From NCBI GenBank assembly GCA_024734495.1, contig JALMQS010000846.1, positions 379,805 to 443,804 of the forward strand: a DNA stretch of 64,000 bases, written 5' to 3'. The notes under the pieces were generated by a model that was not told the origin of the DNA, did not search any database, and was given only the letters and a program-made list of their open reading frames with translations. Positions 18,869 to 30,491 of this stretch are shown here, piece after piece (the stretch's first letter is position 1; each line of letters opens with the position of its first letter). This stretch comes from Forficula auricularia (taxonomy: Eukaryota > Arthropoda > Insecta > Dermaptera > Forficulidae). The position numbers and the translations under genes are program-made.

Positions 18869-20086
18869 ATAATAGAATATTCATTTTCGGATTAAATTTT
18901 TATTAAAATAAATATTTTTTATTTTGATTTGCACACTCCACAACTTACAGACAATTTCATCATTAGGTATTTCTAATATGTTGAAAATATTTATTTATGA
19001 TTATATTAAAGATCAAAGATAATTTGGAATTTTTTTTCGTATACATCAGTTATAGAAAATTAATAACAAAATAATAAAATTCTTCCATTAATTGAACCTC
19101 TCCTGTTTCTACATTTCTCGAGTGTTGTTTTACGAAGCATGCTTACTTACCTAGAACTAACTAATTCTTTAATAACTTGAACTTTAATTTTAAAAGATCT
19201 CTCGAATATTTAGAAAATATTTTTCTATTTATTTTTTTTCACCAAAAATTAAAATAGATGGAATCTGATGGCGTGGTAGCCCAAACCTTATATGTCACCT
19301 CAACCTGTTTTTATTTTAACTAATGTTTCTAAGATCTTCCATCCATATTCAGGGTTTAAAAGGGTTAATGGAGGAGGCATACAACCATAACCTTCTATCA
19401 GTGTTTTTCGTCTTGTTCGATCGTTTTTCTATCCTTCATTGACTCTTTTAAACCCTGATGAATGAAGGGAAGATCTTCCTAAACATTGGTTAAAACTAAC
19501 CAACTACAAGTCGGACTCGCATAGCAAGCCTTCCGTACCTTATATATTCAAAAATACTTGAAATATCAAATTCGTTATTCTTAGATAAGAACAAATTGAG
19601 TGACAAATTGTGGAGAGGGGCCGACGCCTGTTTCGGGTATGTCACTCTAAGAAGAAGAGTGAAATTCTGAGATTTTCTCATAATTTTTAGTTTGGACCAA
19701 TTCTGAAGGCCGAGAGGCTTAGGACGAGATTAACAATCTCCAGTCTGCATTTTTGAAACAGAAGTTCTAAAGTTAGAAATCCCAAAATTAAAATACAAAC
19801 ATTTTAGTAAAATAAGAACAAACTTTCTACAACTATTCTTTCTTAAGTTATCGTGAGTATCTGAATCCACGCAGAGAGAAAAAAAAAATCATGGTTGAAA
19901 ATGATTTTTCTCCATGTTCCAGATATTTTTCAATACAATGCGTAAATTTAATACTAAGCTCGCCTGCAGGACTTTCCGGATTTAATGCTTAAACTAAGTA
20001 AATACCACAATTCCACATTGGTACATTGACTCGTGATGCTATTGTTGCATTGGCTGGCAGTAAGAACAGTTTGCAAAGGTGCTAGT
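18869..20086. other. Intergenic AT-rich DNA with one inverted repeat
   Basis: Inverted repeat 19310-19500 (shared blocks GAAGATCTTCC and AGGGTTTAAAAG). A 26-base piece of the exon at 17191 recurs at 19726-19751. No gene seen. Confidence 0.55.
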
Positions 20087-20252
20087 CGAGAGGTAAACCG
20101 CGATTGGAATTAGGTGTTCACCGTCTTTGGAATTATGTGGAATTATTTTGGAATTCATTAGATAATGCCCCTTCTTCTATTGTCTTCTACTTGGAAATGA
20201 AAGTGGAAGTGGAAATGGGTGTACACTATATTAGGTCACGGTTCACCCCTCG
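20087..20252. mobile_element. MITE with CGAGGGGTGAACCGCGA ends, copy 2
   Basis: 166 bp in the intergenic region before FBXL20. Target duplication is GTGCTAGT on the left and ATGCTAGT on the right (7 of 8). The left end is slightly decayed (CGAGAGGTAAACCGCGA). Confidence 0.8.
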
Positions 20253-20632
20253 ATGCTAGTTAAGCTAGGCACCAGGCAAAGGCAGCCAGCCATTGGGCTG
20301 AATCTTCTATCTATTCATTGGGACCCCTGAAGAAAGATACGGCGCACTCTCGCTCCTCTTATCTTTCTAGGGTCAAGTTGCGCTCTCAAATTCGCGATTG
20401 ATTTTTAAAAGAGAACAGCTCTCATGGAATATAATAAGATTATAAAACAAAATAAATTTTAATTAATTAATTTAATTTTCAGATACTAAATTCGTAGGGA
20501 TGTGAAACAATGGTTTCAAAAAACAAATCTTAAACCTCTTTGAACGTTTCGTTGTTTAATTACAACTTTTTCAGCATCGTAGATTTTTTATGTCATTGAT
20601 ATATTAATTCTCCATTCCGAGCGTCAGCGATT

Positions 20633-21296
20633 ACTGTGGAGTAGGATGCCCCTTATTTTGGATATTTTCGAATATTTACGCGGACAGGGGCTCATATGGT
20701 TCTAAATAAATAAAAAAAAATATCCCCCAAGTTTCAAGTCTCTATCTCAATTTTAACCTAGTGCTACACAGCGATTAAGTTTCCCATCGAAATAACATGG
20801 GGTTTTTGGCATTGAACGATCAATTTTTTATTCCGGCCAAAGTAATGGTTCAAAAAATTTGAAACTCTGTAGACTTTATCCTTATAATAGTAGCTATCTT
20901 TCAGAATTTTTACAGATTTCTAGCTATTACAATTTTGGAGTTACATCTAGATAAAATACTGCCATATCTTAGTATTAGTAAGTTATAGACTCCAAAATTA
21001 TATTAGCTAAAAATCTGTAAAAATTCTGAGGGATAGCTACTATTATAAGGATAAAGTCTACAGAGTTTCAAATTTTTTGAACCATACTTTGGCCGGAATA
21101 AAAAATTGATCTGTCAATGGCAAAAACCCCATGTTATTTAGATGGGAAACTTAATTGCTGTGTAGCACTAGGTTAAAATTGAGAGAGAGACTTGAAACTT
21201 GGGGGATATTTTTTTATTTATTTAGAACCATATGAGCCCTGTCTGCGTAATTATTCGAAAATATCCAAAATAAGGAGCACTCTACTGTGGAGAGTA
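20633..21296. repeat. Long foldback, 309-bp arms
   Basis: Arms 20633-20941 and 20989-21296 are near-identical inverted copies with a 47-base spacer. No ORF. Nested inside the 20490-22503 element. Confidence 0.8.
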
Positions 21297-21442
21297 TCCT
21301 CTCCATTGTAATTTTTCTGGGGTAATGATTCACATGGGTGGTTTCTCATTTCCTTCCCCTGAGGCGCCTCGAATTTTTGACAAAGATGAGAATTGTTCTG
21401 GATAAGGCGAGATTCGATCCCGAGTAAGTTCGATCCGACTTC

Positions 21443-21805
21443 TAAGGGCCAGTTGTATGTCGCAAAGTAAATGCTTTTTAAAACTAACAAAGGGTAGATG
21501 GTAAATGGAGGGACTGGGATGGCCAATCAGATGAAAGTGCCTGTCATCTGATTGGTCATCCCAGCCGGCACAAGGTGAATTTTAAGGCTTTACCCTTTGC
21601 CAACGTTTAAAAAGAGTTTACCAGCCGACATACAACTGGTCTTAAACTCTTTTTAAACGTTGGCAAAGGGTAAAAGGCTGGGATGGCTAATCAGATGAAA
21701 GTGCCTGCCAATCAGATAGATGACTGGCACTTTCATCTGATCAGCCTTTTACACTTTGCCAACGTTTAAAAAGAGTTTACCAACCGACATACAACCGGCC
21801 CTTAG
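21443..21805. mobile_element. GGGCCAGTTGTATG MITE, copy 2, compound
   Basis: A full copy (to about 21651) is followed by a second, partly rearranged unit sharing the ends, so that terminal sequences occur three times. It is nested inside the element 20490-22503. Confidence 0.7.
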
Positions 21806-22255
21806 AGCGTCTTAATAGGCATTTCTCTATCGACGCCTGATATTAATTAACAAATTTAAATTCGTTATTTCTGAGGGCCTTCGTATGCCAAATACAACCA
21901 ATAATTCGAAGCTTTTGAACTGATAAGTTCGGGTTTAATTTAATTTTTTTGATGAATATTTTTTTTCTTATTGTCTTATTTTATTCTTTTTCTTTAGAAT
22001 ATTCGAGTTTTAGAATTTTTAAAATTTTTTAAATATTCACTCAAGAACGAAATTCTCATCTATCAGATTATCGGATGGGAAAAAAGCGCTTTTTACAACC
22101 AATAAATCTCTTTATCTTTCTTCAAACTCTTCTTTGTCCTTTAATTTGATAAGTTTTTTTTTTTGGCTTTTCGGCCTTTCTAGCCATAAGCCAATTTACG
22201 ATACTTATTATTATTATTTTTAAAATTTGTCTCTACCCAGGGATCAGATTTTAGC

Positions 22256-22340
22256 CGGATGCCTCGAGTCGGATTCGAACCCGGGTCCACTTGGTTAGCA
22301 TGCTGGCACGCTAACCCCTATCCTAACCCGACCCCCTTAA
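22256..22340 (-). repeat. tRNA-like SINE sequence
   Basis: On the reverse strand it reads TAGGGGTTAGCGTGCCAGC with a later B-box GGTTCGAATCC. It is tRNA-derived but lacks consistent stem pairing. Confidence 0.5.
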
Positions 22341-22889
22341 GAAAAGTTCATAACTTGTATTTGTGATATTAAGGTCCTCTCCTAAAATCAATCACCTGAA
22401 AACAAAAAATCTAACTTGCTGAGGATGTTGTAATTAAACAACGAAACGTTCAACGGGGATTGAAATTTGTTTTTTTGAAACCATTGCCCACATCCCTACG
22501 AATATAGAAATTAAAAATAATCATCATGGACACGAATATTCCTAAAATTAATAAAGTTTTCAGTTTACAAATTTAAATCTAGAAGTATTATTTTCTACGA
22601 GGTTGTCGCATTGGCCAATTCTAAGTATATTTGCTACTACTATAAAATAATCAATATATTAAGCTCTTGTTTATTTATGCCGTAAGTAAACAGAAAAATC
22701 ATTCAATGTTGATAAGATTTGTCTTTCTGATTGTTGTTTTTAAAGATAGAACTAAAATTGAATCCCTAATTGGAAGTAGTTTTTTAATATTATCAAATGC
22801 GAGAGGAGAAACCGCGTGTAAAATCATTATGGTAAGTATAGTGACGTCATACGGGTTCTGACAAGGGGGAGGGGCTTGTTTTTGTTTGG

Positions 22890-22990
22890 ACTGGCTGACC
22901 AATCAGAATGCTCGCTCGAACCCTCTGGCTATTGGTCCAAACTCCAGTTGTCATTTCTAAGCTGTCACCAACTCAGTGCCAAGAACCCTT
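22890..22990 (+). promoter_or_regulatory. Candidate FBXL20 promoter with inverted CCAAT boxes
   Basis: Two NF-Y-type boxes face each other: CCAATCAG at 22899 and CTATTGGTCC around 22929. They sit in a locally GC-richer stretch, followed by an AT-rich leader and the candidate first coding exon at 23199. No TATA box is obvious. The assignment rests on position and these two motifs only. Confidence 0.35.
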
Positions 22991-23198
22991 ATTTATTATT
23001 TATTTAAGATGGATTTTATTTTTTCCTTGTGTCTCTTTACAATCTATTTGAAATTAATTTAATTTCTTATTAAATATTGTTCTTTGTTTATTCGTGATTG
23101 GATTCGGGAGCCTTACTTCAATGATTTTTAATAAATTTCTACTTGTTTAAATATCGTTCTTCTATTGTTTGTGATTCGCCGTGCGAGGGCGAATAATT

Positions 23199-23228
23199 AT
23201 GAACCATAACAACAGGACGAAATTAGAG
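23199..23228 (+). CDS. FBXL20: Candidate first coding exon of FBXL20
   Basis: ATG at 23199 opens ten codons (MNHNNRTKLE) ending at GAG/GTTTGT, phase 0, which joins in frame to the exon at 26915. It lies about 300 bases downstream of paired CCAAT boxes. An alternative is the ATG at 22829-22831, directly at a strong donor (ATG/GTAAGTA), which would also join in phase 0 to give MAKNSRPW. RNA evidence would decide between them. Confidence 0.4.
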
Positions 23229-24185
23229 GTTTGTGAATTTATTTTCGCGATTGTTGCTCATTTCAAGAGTTGTTGATTTGGATGTCGCCATTCCATTCTA
23301 TATTCGCTGCAGTTCTTGGACTCAATCAAAACGAACAGCTGATTTGTTTGAAAGAAAGGTTTCGGCCAAGGTTGCCTTATGCGCATCAATTTACTTCCCT
23401 CGGCTGCTCGTTCAATTTTTCTTTATTCTTTGATTTTTTTAAATAACAAATTTTTAAATTCTGGATTATCTTTTTCCTTAAGCGTTGCAGTTTCGGAAAA
23501 AGGTAAAAAAAAAAAGTTTAAAAAAAATTTGTTCAAGTTGAGTAATAATTTAATAATAAATCAATTCTAAAAATGAAGGTTCTTTGTTCAGACAGAAGGT
23601 ATATTTTTAAAAAATATTACTTTACAACTATTATTTATGATTTCCAATGAATAAATAAACATTTTTCAATTGTTTACATTTAATAAATATATTTTTATTT
23701 GTTTCAATATTTTAATATTCTTTGTTTTTATATTTGTCAATCTTCGAATGTTTTTTTTTCTCACACCAATGAAATTAATAAATTTAGATAAATTTTCAAA
23801 TATATTGAAAAAAATTTATTGATTCTGAGTATATAAATAAATAAATACAAATTTTTTATAAAGAGTTGAGGTTGTCATCTGCTTGACGCAAATAGACATA
23901 ATAATGAAAAAATGTTATTGATTGTTTTTATTATATAAATAAATACAAATCTTTTATAAAAAATGAACGTCAAACGTTTCGAGAGAATTTCTCCCTTTAT
24001 CAATGAAATTAAAAAAAATTAAATATATATTTCTTAAGTGTTGCTTTATGAAATATGTATAAAGGAATACTAAACAAATAGATCAATTTTTATTTATTTA
24101 TTTATATTAATTCAATATATTTAGTTTCGGTTAAAACTAGTTGATCATCTTCTTTAGTAATTAATCCCTTTGTGTTTGAGAATTG
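23229..24185. other. Proposed FBXL20 intron 1, first part
   Basis: AT-rich DNA. It contains a GAGGTTGTCATCTGCTTGAC fragment of the 28062-type element near 23868 and a GTTTCG hairpin near 23968. No gene seen. Confidence 0.5.
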
Positions 24186-24335
24186 CGAGGGGTGAACCGC
24201 GATTGGAATTAGGTGTACGCCATCTTTGGAATTATTTTGGAATTCATTAGAAAATGCCCCTTCATCTATTGTCTTCTACTTGGAAATGAAAGTGGAAGTA
24301 GGTGTACACGATATTAGTTCGCGGTTCACCCCTCG
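24186..24335. mobile_element. MITE with CGAGGGGTGAACCGCGA ends, copy 3
   Basis: 150 bp in the proposed first intron of FBXL20. Both ends are well preserved, but no matching 8-bp flanks are visible, so the site may have rearranged after insertion. Confidence 0.8.
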
Positions 24336-24621
24336 GGTGTTAATAGAAACATCTCATTCTTCTTTCGGTTTCATAGATTTTGCACATAGACAATTGGATT
24401 TATCAATCAGCTTCTGTTCTATATATTAATACGATAATAACCGAATGATTCACCATAAAGAAACAAGGAACATGAAACAAATGGTAAGACAAACATAATT
24501 CCATCACAACAATAATAAGACTCACAAGAAATTAATAAATTTCTTTAATAGAATTTTTCATCTTAATAAGAATAGAATTACTTTTCAAACCATCCATTCA
24601 AAAATTTGTATAGTCTATCTA

Positions 24622-25188
24622 GGGTGACCCAGCCAGTAGTTGATCGAATGTTCAAATTTTCGTGTCATTTTCAGTCGGAAACAACTATTTTCTCTGGGCC
24701 CATTGAAAAATATATTTAGTTATTTATGATTTAAATGTTGTCAACTCAGGTTGTTTCACATATCGAAGAACCAACTAAAACCAGCAAACAAGAAATCTTT
24801 TTTCGGTTCATGAGTTGCAATGCTTTTAAAAAATGTAATTTTTTAATTTCCATTGTGTCTCTTAAAAAATAATAAAAAAATATTTAATAATAAAATAAAA
24901 TATAAATAAAATTATCAAACTGTGTTATTTTACCTCCTTTGAAATCATTGGATTTGACTTTGATCAAAAATTGGATTCGCCCGATCAACTACTGGAACAA
25001 AATATTTTTTTTTTTAAATTCTATTGTTTATGCTCTTTAATAAGGCCCGAATTTTATATTCTCCTATGATTGGACACATATAAGGGATTGTTATTATGGT
25101 GTGAGTTTTCTATTAAGATTTAAAATGAAAGCTGGGTGATAATAGCGTAGCATCGGCGTTATTTGATCAACTACTGGCTGGGTCACCC
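24622..25188. mobile_element. TA-flanked MITE, GGGTGACCCAGCCAGTAG ends
   Basis: 567 bp with inverted ends of about 25 bp between TA dinucleotides, as in Tc1/mariner-type insertions. No ORF. The subterminal GATCAACTACTGG block recurs internally near 24985. Confidence 0.75.
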
Positions 25189-25713
25189 TATATTAATTTC
25201 AATGAAAAAATACAAATCTTTTATAAAAAACAATCCAAAACACGTTTATTTAAAAGCCAAACGTTTCGGGAGAATTTCTCCCTTTTTCAATAGAAATTTG
25301 TAAAGAAAAAGAAAAAAAAAGTTGCTTCCTCTAAAACAGAGGTCGGGGAACTTTTTTAGCCATTACTCCAAAATATTTTTGAGTAGGTCGATGTTACCCC
25401 TACATTCAGAAAAGCAAAAAAACTAAATTTCTCGACCCCTTTCTTAACTTTATACTTTTCCTTCATCCCTCATCATTTTCGTATATGTACAAATACTACA
25501 AATAATAAATGAAACCATTAACAAATCATTTTTTAAACATTCAGATTTAGTTATAAATAAGTAGGTTATAATGAAAGGCAGTCCATAAATTATTTAAATT
25601 TTATTCAATTTCCGACGTTTCGGAGACTTTTTTCTCTCCTTCTTCAGGCTATTGAATAGTTATTGATGGGTGAGTATAACTCGGTTTAGTTACTATTATT
25701 TTTAAAGCTTTAA

Positions 25714-26443
25714 GGTAGTTGTTTCGCGACAATACTAGCAAAAAGTTAATGCTAGAGTATATAGAACAGACAATAAGGATTCATAATTCATAAGCCCAAA
25801 ACTTTTTGCTGTTTATGTACCGATTCTAGCCAATCCCGTCCTCGTTTGACAAATCTGGCACCATTGTAAGAGATTGAATATTTTTATATTAAAATGACAG
25901 ATAAAATACATTTTAAAGGTCGATTTATTTCTATAAAAATCGTTTTGTTATTTTTTAACAAATGTAATCAATGCCTAAGTTACACCTTATGAAAATTATA
26001 ATTTTGAAAAAATCTAGCTCATGCACGCTTTTATTCATCTTTCACTGGTTAAATAAATGCGCTGTTGCCAAATTGTTTTTAGTGTAATTTTTTTTATACA
26101 TTTTTCATTATTTATTCATTATTATCTCAGAAACTGTGTTGTAACTATGAATCAAAATTGTCTTAAAATATGTATTGGTTATTGTTTAATGTTGGTTTAG
26201 TTTTTTATAAAAGTGGTAAGAAGGGTTTCTTAATTATAATTAAATATGTATGTAAATTTTCCGATATCCCGTATAGTGCAATGTATAAGATTCTGAAAAA
26301 CTCTATTTTTGAAATTTAATATCTCCGGAACTATATTGTTCATAAATTTCGTTTTGCCACCAATCGATGCAGAAGTATTTAAATAATAATCTTTCTAAAT
26401 TTCAAAAAAATTCTAAGAAAACCCATTTGGCGGAACAACTACC
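25714..26443. mobile_element. TTAA-flanked element, GGTAGTTG family, copy 2
   Basis: 730 bp, TTAA at 25710-25713 and 26444-26447; inverted relative to copy 1. It lies in the proposed first intron of FBXL20. Confidence 0.78.
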
Positions 26444-26914
26444 TTAACTGAATCAAAAAATTACCGAGCATCACTCGGTGTTCCAGGTATTGTTAAAAGT
26501 AGACAGACTTATAAATTGAAACGTGCTGAACAAAATTCATAATAAATAAATAAATAATATCAAATCTAGGATGAGCGCCTCAACTTGCCCCTTCTGTCTG
26601 GGCGCTTATCTAAGATAATAAATTCTATTTGAAAAATTTGTTATTCTCTTATTAGTCTTATCTATTATGTTGACTATTATGATCGAATTATGAGATGTTT
26701 GTCTTACTATATAGTGAATTAATAAATAAATAAATAGAAATTTATCTTAATTATTAAATTTTATTTCCCTGTTGGGACAAAAATCATTGAAGATTGACCA
26801 ATATATTTTTTTTATTGTTTTTATTCAAATCTTTTAAAATCATGTTTTATTTTAATTTTAATTTATTTTTTCTTTTAACCATTTCTTATTCCGATTCTTT
26901 CATGTTATATTCAG

Positions 26915-27016
26915 GCAAAAAATTCAAGACCATGGTCGACCCGATCAAGTTCTCGCAAGAAATTCAATCCTAATAGCAAAATGTGTTCTAGCTCAGTCAA
27001 GCAAAGCTACATGCAG
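26915..27016 (+). CDS. FBXL20: Likely FBXL20 N-terminal coding exon
   Basis: Acceptor ATTCAG before 26915 and donor CAG/GTATCC at 27017; 102 bases, phase 0 at both ends and open throughout. It encodes a basic, Ser-rich stretch, beginning AKNSRPWSTRSSSRKF and ending KQSYMQ. It splices in frame to LSRVFSDDDAQ at 30492. Insect FBXL20 proteins have basic Ser/Arg-rich N-termini before the F-box, which fits. It has no start of its own in this frame before the acceptor, so an upstream exon must supply the ATG. Confidence 0.6.
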
Positions 27017-27393
27017 GTATCCTTGATCATAATAGTTGTACACGTCCTTTCAAATCTATTTGAAACTATTCAAGTATTTTTATCTTAAATCATCTTAATT
27101 TTTAATATTTTATTTCATTTTAACTTAACAACAAAAAACATTTTTTTTTTCTTTGTTTTATTTTTACGTATTATGAAAATGGTAAAAATTTAATGGAAAA
27201 ATAATTAAATATACAGATAATTTTAATTAAAATATAAAATAAAACTCACATTCAAATTGATCTATTTTGATGCCTTTTTTTTTGTTTTAGACTATAGATG
27301 GTGTAAAGTAATTTTTTTTTAATTTTTTATTAATCACACGTCGACGTCGTTTCGAATCCTAATTCCAGAGACATCTTCAAATGTAACAAATAC

Positions 27394-27699
27394 AGGTCTA
27401 TTCTATAAACAAAAACGTTAACTTTCAACATCCGAATAGAGCGTTAATTCATTTTAGCACCTCCTTGCCTAAAATTAACTATTCTGTAAGCAGAACACAT
27501 GGTAAAAACTGGAACAAGCAGAAAACGTAGCTATCTTCATTATGGATCTTTAACACCTAGTGTTTAAAAGTAAAATGTTAACGTTGCTGTTAAAACTTGG
27601 TTTAGAGAATAGCATTTTTTAACGCTAGTGTTATTACTTTACTTTTTAACACCCAATTTAAGATGTTCAATTTTAACGTCTGTTTTTAGAGAATAGCCT
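27394..27699. mobile_element. MITE with AGGCTATTCT-type ends
   Basis: Left AGGTCTATTCTATAAACAAA and right TTTTTAGAGAATAGCCT are inverted copies. The interior has several GTTAAC/TTAACG palindromes. Located in an FBXL20 intron. Confidence 0.55.
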
Positions 27700-28121
27700 G
27701 GTAGTGAACTACTCCGAAAGTCATCGAAATTACTCTAATTATTAGGAACTAATGTTTTCACTCTCGAACTCTAAAATTATTACTCGTATTCTACTTATGT
27801 TTGAAATACAGACTCAAAACATAATCTCTCTAATTACCTTACACTGTAGCATGCGCGGATCAGGGGGATGGGGGCGACCATTTACCTATTTATTAGAAAC
27901 ATTAAATTATTTTTCTAATTTCACCATAGGCGGTCGAATCTGAAAAAATCTCACAGATCATCAATTTGTCCAGCGAAGAATCATACTAAAATAATTATTT
28001 TCACACCATCTATTCTCTCTACGTAAAATAATTTATATATACTATCAATGTAAAACTAAATCAAGAGAAATCAATGAGGTTGTCCTCTGCTTGATGCAAA
28101 TAAACATTACATATATATAAC

Positions 28122-28123
<2 letters not shown>

Positions 28124-28183
<60 letters not shown>
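28124..28183. repeat. (TA)n microsatellite
   Basis: About 60 bases of nearly pure TA dinucleotide in the left arm of the 28062 element; shorter TA tracts sit at the same place in its relatives. Confidence 0.9.
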
Positions 28184-28186
<3 letters not shown>

Positions 28187-28323
28187 ATAAAGACTATAGT
28201 TTCGAAGGTTTGACTTTCATCATCAACAGTCGTAGCGAATTCGTTTATTATGTGACCAACTTGCTATTACAACAAAACGATTTTACATACTTGAAAAGTT
28301 TTTATTTTGCCGAGAGTAGGAGA

Positions 28324-28806
28324 GTTGATTCATAAAGAGAAACAAAGACGTTGTCCTCTGCTTGATGCAAATAAACATACACACATACCTATATATCAAA
28401 ATATATATATATATATATATATATTTATTTATTTGTTTGAGACTATAGTTGCGAAGGCTTGGCCCTCATCATCAGTCTTTTTCAATTATAAATATTATTT
28501 TTCATGGGGTCAGTATCGCAGGAATATTGAAAAATTTTTGATCTTTACGTAGCCAAGAGCCAGTTAAAATTAAAAAACAAGAAAAGATCAAAAAAATTTC
28601 AATATCCATGCGATACTGACCTCATGAAAAATAATATTTATAATTAAAAAAGACTGATGATGAGGGCCAAGCCTTCGGAACCATAGTCTCAAACAAATAA
28701 ATAATATATATACTGATATATATTTTTGATATATATGTGTGTATTTTATTTGCATCAAGCAGAGGACAACCTCTTTGTTTCTCTTTGTGATTTTACATAC
28801 ATCCAG
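28324..28806. mobile_element. Inner TTTGCATCAAGCAG-family element (nested)
   Basis: Near-perfect inverted repeat, with arms of about 215 bp centred near 28565. The arms share AGAAACAAAG, GTTGTCCTCTGCTTGATGC, and the GAAGGCttgGCCCTC hairpin with CATCATC. Confidence 0.8.
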
Positions 28807-29222
28807 TCGGGTATCTGAACCCATGAGAAATAACAAGAAATATTTATAATTAAAAAAGAAAAGTGATGAAGATCACACCTTCGAAACTATAGTCTAACAA
28901 ATAAATTATATATATAGATACAAATTTATATTTGGTATGTAGGTATATGTTTATTTGCATCAAGCGGAAGACAACCTCATTGATTTCTCTTTATGAATCA
29001 ACAACTATCCTACTCTCCCCAAAACAAAATCTTAAATATATTTCTAACATAAATTAGATATAGTATTAATAATTTGTTCTTGTTTTTATTTATAATAATG
29101 AATTTTTCGAATGGGTTTAAATTTAAATTTTTATATTTTGTTGGAAATAGTGAAAAATATCATTTGTATCAAAATAATTAAAAGAATAATTCAACCAAAT
29201 ATTTTTAAGATTATTTAAGATT

Positions 29223-29372
29223 ATGTCAGAATACATCTCTTGTACCTTCTGTCATTTTAATATTCCATGCTCAACCGAAAATGCAATGCTTTTTTATTTT
29301 CATCCGTTAGGTAATCCAGGTTTAAGAATTAATCTTAATAAAAGAGGCAGAATGTGTCCATTGAGTGAGAAG
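29223..29372 (+). CDS. FBXL20: Possible alternative first exon of FBXL20
   Basis: ATG at 29223 opens 50 codons ending at GAG AAG/GTATGC, phase 0, compatible with the exon at 30492. The peptide begins MSEYISCTFCHFNIPC and ends GRMCPLSEK. Two CxxC-like pairs are present but no known domain. It could be a transcript variant with its own start, or a chance ORF of modest length. I see no promoter signal nearby. Confidence 0.25.
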
Positions 29373-29546
29373 GTATGCTGTCACTCCCCTGTTTCTATCT
29401 AACCAATAAACCTATATTGAATTTTAAGTCCTAAAATTAATCTGTCTCTATTTCTCTCTATCTTTTTCACCTTTTTCATTAATCTTCTTGTATCCTTCTT
29501 AAAATCACCATTTTTATGTTAATTATACCTTTTTAATTTCTTTCTA

Positions 29547-30353
29547 TAGTAGAGTCCCGAAAACTCGGCACTCGATAACCAGGCAGTCCGGATAACTCGG
29601 CCACACCCTGGCAGAGCGAAAAAAACCCTTTTCATTTAGTAAAGGCGACTGTGGGTCAGTGGTCAGAGTGTCGGGCCGCTGTCCTGAAGTATGCTGGCTC
29701 GGGACTGAGTCTCGGCAGCTATTTACAGTCGCCTCCTCTTGGAAAGGGGAAAGAGTATAATTGCCTAGTCAACCTCTCCAAACTAGCCGTTTGGAACCGG
29801 CGTTAAAAAGTAGGTCCCGTATATCTGTGTAAAACAGCTAAACACACTCATCACAGGTATATGTGAAGAGGTGCCGAAACGTCAGGGAGACCTGATATGG
29901 CACTTAAAGTGACTGAGTCTCGGCAGATATTTGCAGTCACCTCCTCTTGGAAAGCAATGGCAATCAACCAAGAGTATAATTGCCTAGTCAACCTCTCCAA
30001 ACAAGCCGTTCGGAACCGGTGTTAAAAAGTAGGTCCCGTATATCTGTGTAAAACAGCTAAACACACTCAGCACAGGTATATATGGAGAGGTGCCGAAACG
30101 TCAGGGAGACCTGATATGACACTTAAAAAAGAAGAAAGGCTCTATGCCTTCATAAAGTACCTACTTTTCCTTTGTTTGGGCAGTTTATTCTCTGTTCTAT
30201 TCTCAAGCAAACAATATATACAAGTACAGTACTGTATTTTCTGAGGAAACACTCGTACTTATACTTTTTGAATTCCATTCCCGATAATCCGGCATTTTTA
30301 CAAACTCGGCCACCCTTCGGTCTACATTAGGCCGAGTTTTCGGGACTCTACTG
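29547..30353. mobile_element. pogo/Tigger-like element with a SINE dimer inside
   Basis: Ends TAGTAGAGTCCCGAAAAC and TTTTCGGGACTCTACTG between TA dinucleotides (29545-29546, 30354-30355). Subterminal CTCGGCCAC blocks are shared by both sides. The transposase is absent. The middle is occupied by the SINE pair at 29644-30125. Confidence 0.7.
29644..30125 (+). repeat. tRNA-derived SINE, head-to-tail dimer
   Basis: Unit 1 (29644-29909) has the A-box-like TGGGTCAGTGG, a B-box region near GAGTCTCGG, and the tail GACGTCAGGG-type block ending ATGGCACTTAAAG; a GCGACTG start is clear. Unit 2 (from 29910) lacks the first about 60 bases and starts at TGACTGAGTCTCGG. The same junction occurs at 47813. 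Confidence 0.8.
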
Positions 30354-30491
30354 TATTAATCTCAATATTATTTATTTATGTTACTTTCTTTCATTAATAT
30401 TCCATTAAAAATTTTTTTTAAGTTTATTCATTTAAAATATTATTGTACTAATTATTTTTAAACTTATTATCAAATTGTTCTCTTTTAACAG

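Larger units (their letters stand above)
20490..22503. mobile_element. 2-kb inverted-repeat element with ATTCGTAGGGATGTG tips
   Basis: Left arm 20490-20590 and right arm about 22415-22503 share ATTCGTAGGGATGTG, CAATGGTTTCAAAAAACAAA, and GAACGTTTCGTTGTTTAATT followed by ACAAC. Each arm thus has a GTTTCG motif followed by the hairpin GTTGTttaattACAAC. The interior has no transposase and holds nested repeats, including a long foldback and a tRNA-like SINE. Confidence 0.7.
28062..28995. mobile_element. Outer TTTGCATCAAGCAG-family element
   Basis: Left arm (28062-28250) and right arm (28830-28995) share GAGGTTGTCCTCTGCTTGA, GCAAATAAACAT, a TA-rich tract, GACTATAGTTTCGAAGG and a hairpin. A second element of the same family is nested inside. 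In FBXL20 intron sequence. Confidence 0.7.

Noticed and set aside
27345..27385. GTCGTTTCGAATCC...CATCTTC as a hairpin-motif copy
   Set aside because: The flanks fit but no stem pairs; at best a decayed copy.
29840..30120. SINE tail GAAACGTCAGGGAGACCTG as another copy of the GTTTCG hairpin motif
   Set aside because: The CAGG/CCTG hairpin is on the opposite side of GTTTCG from the other cases, so I did not count it.
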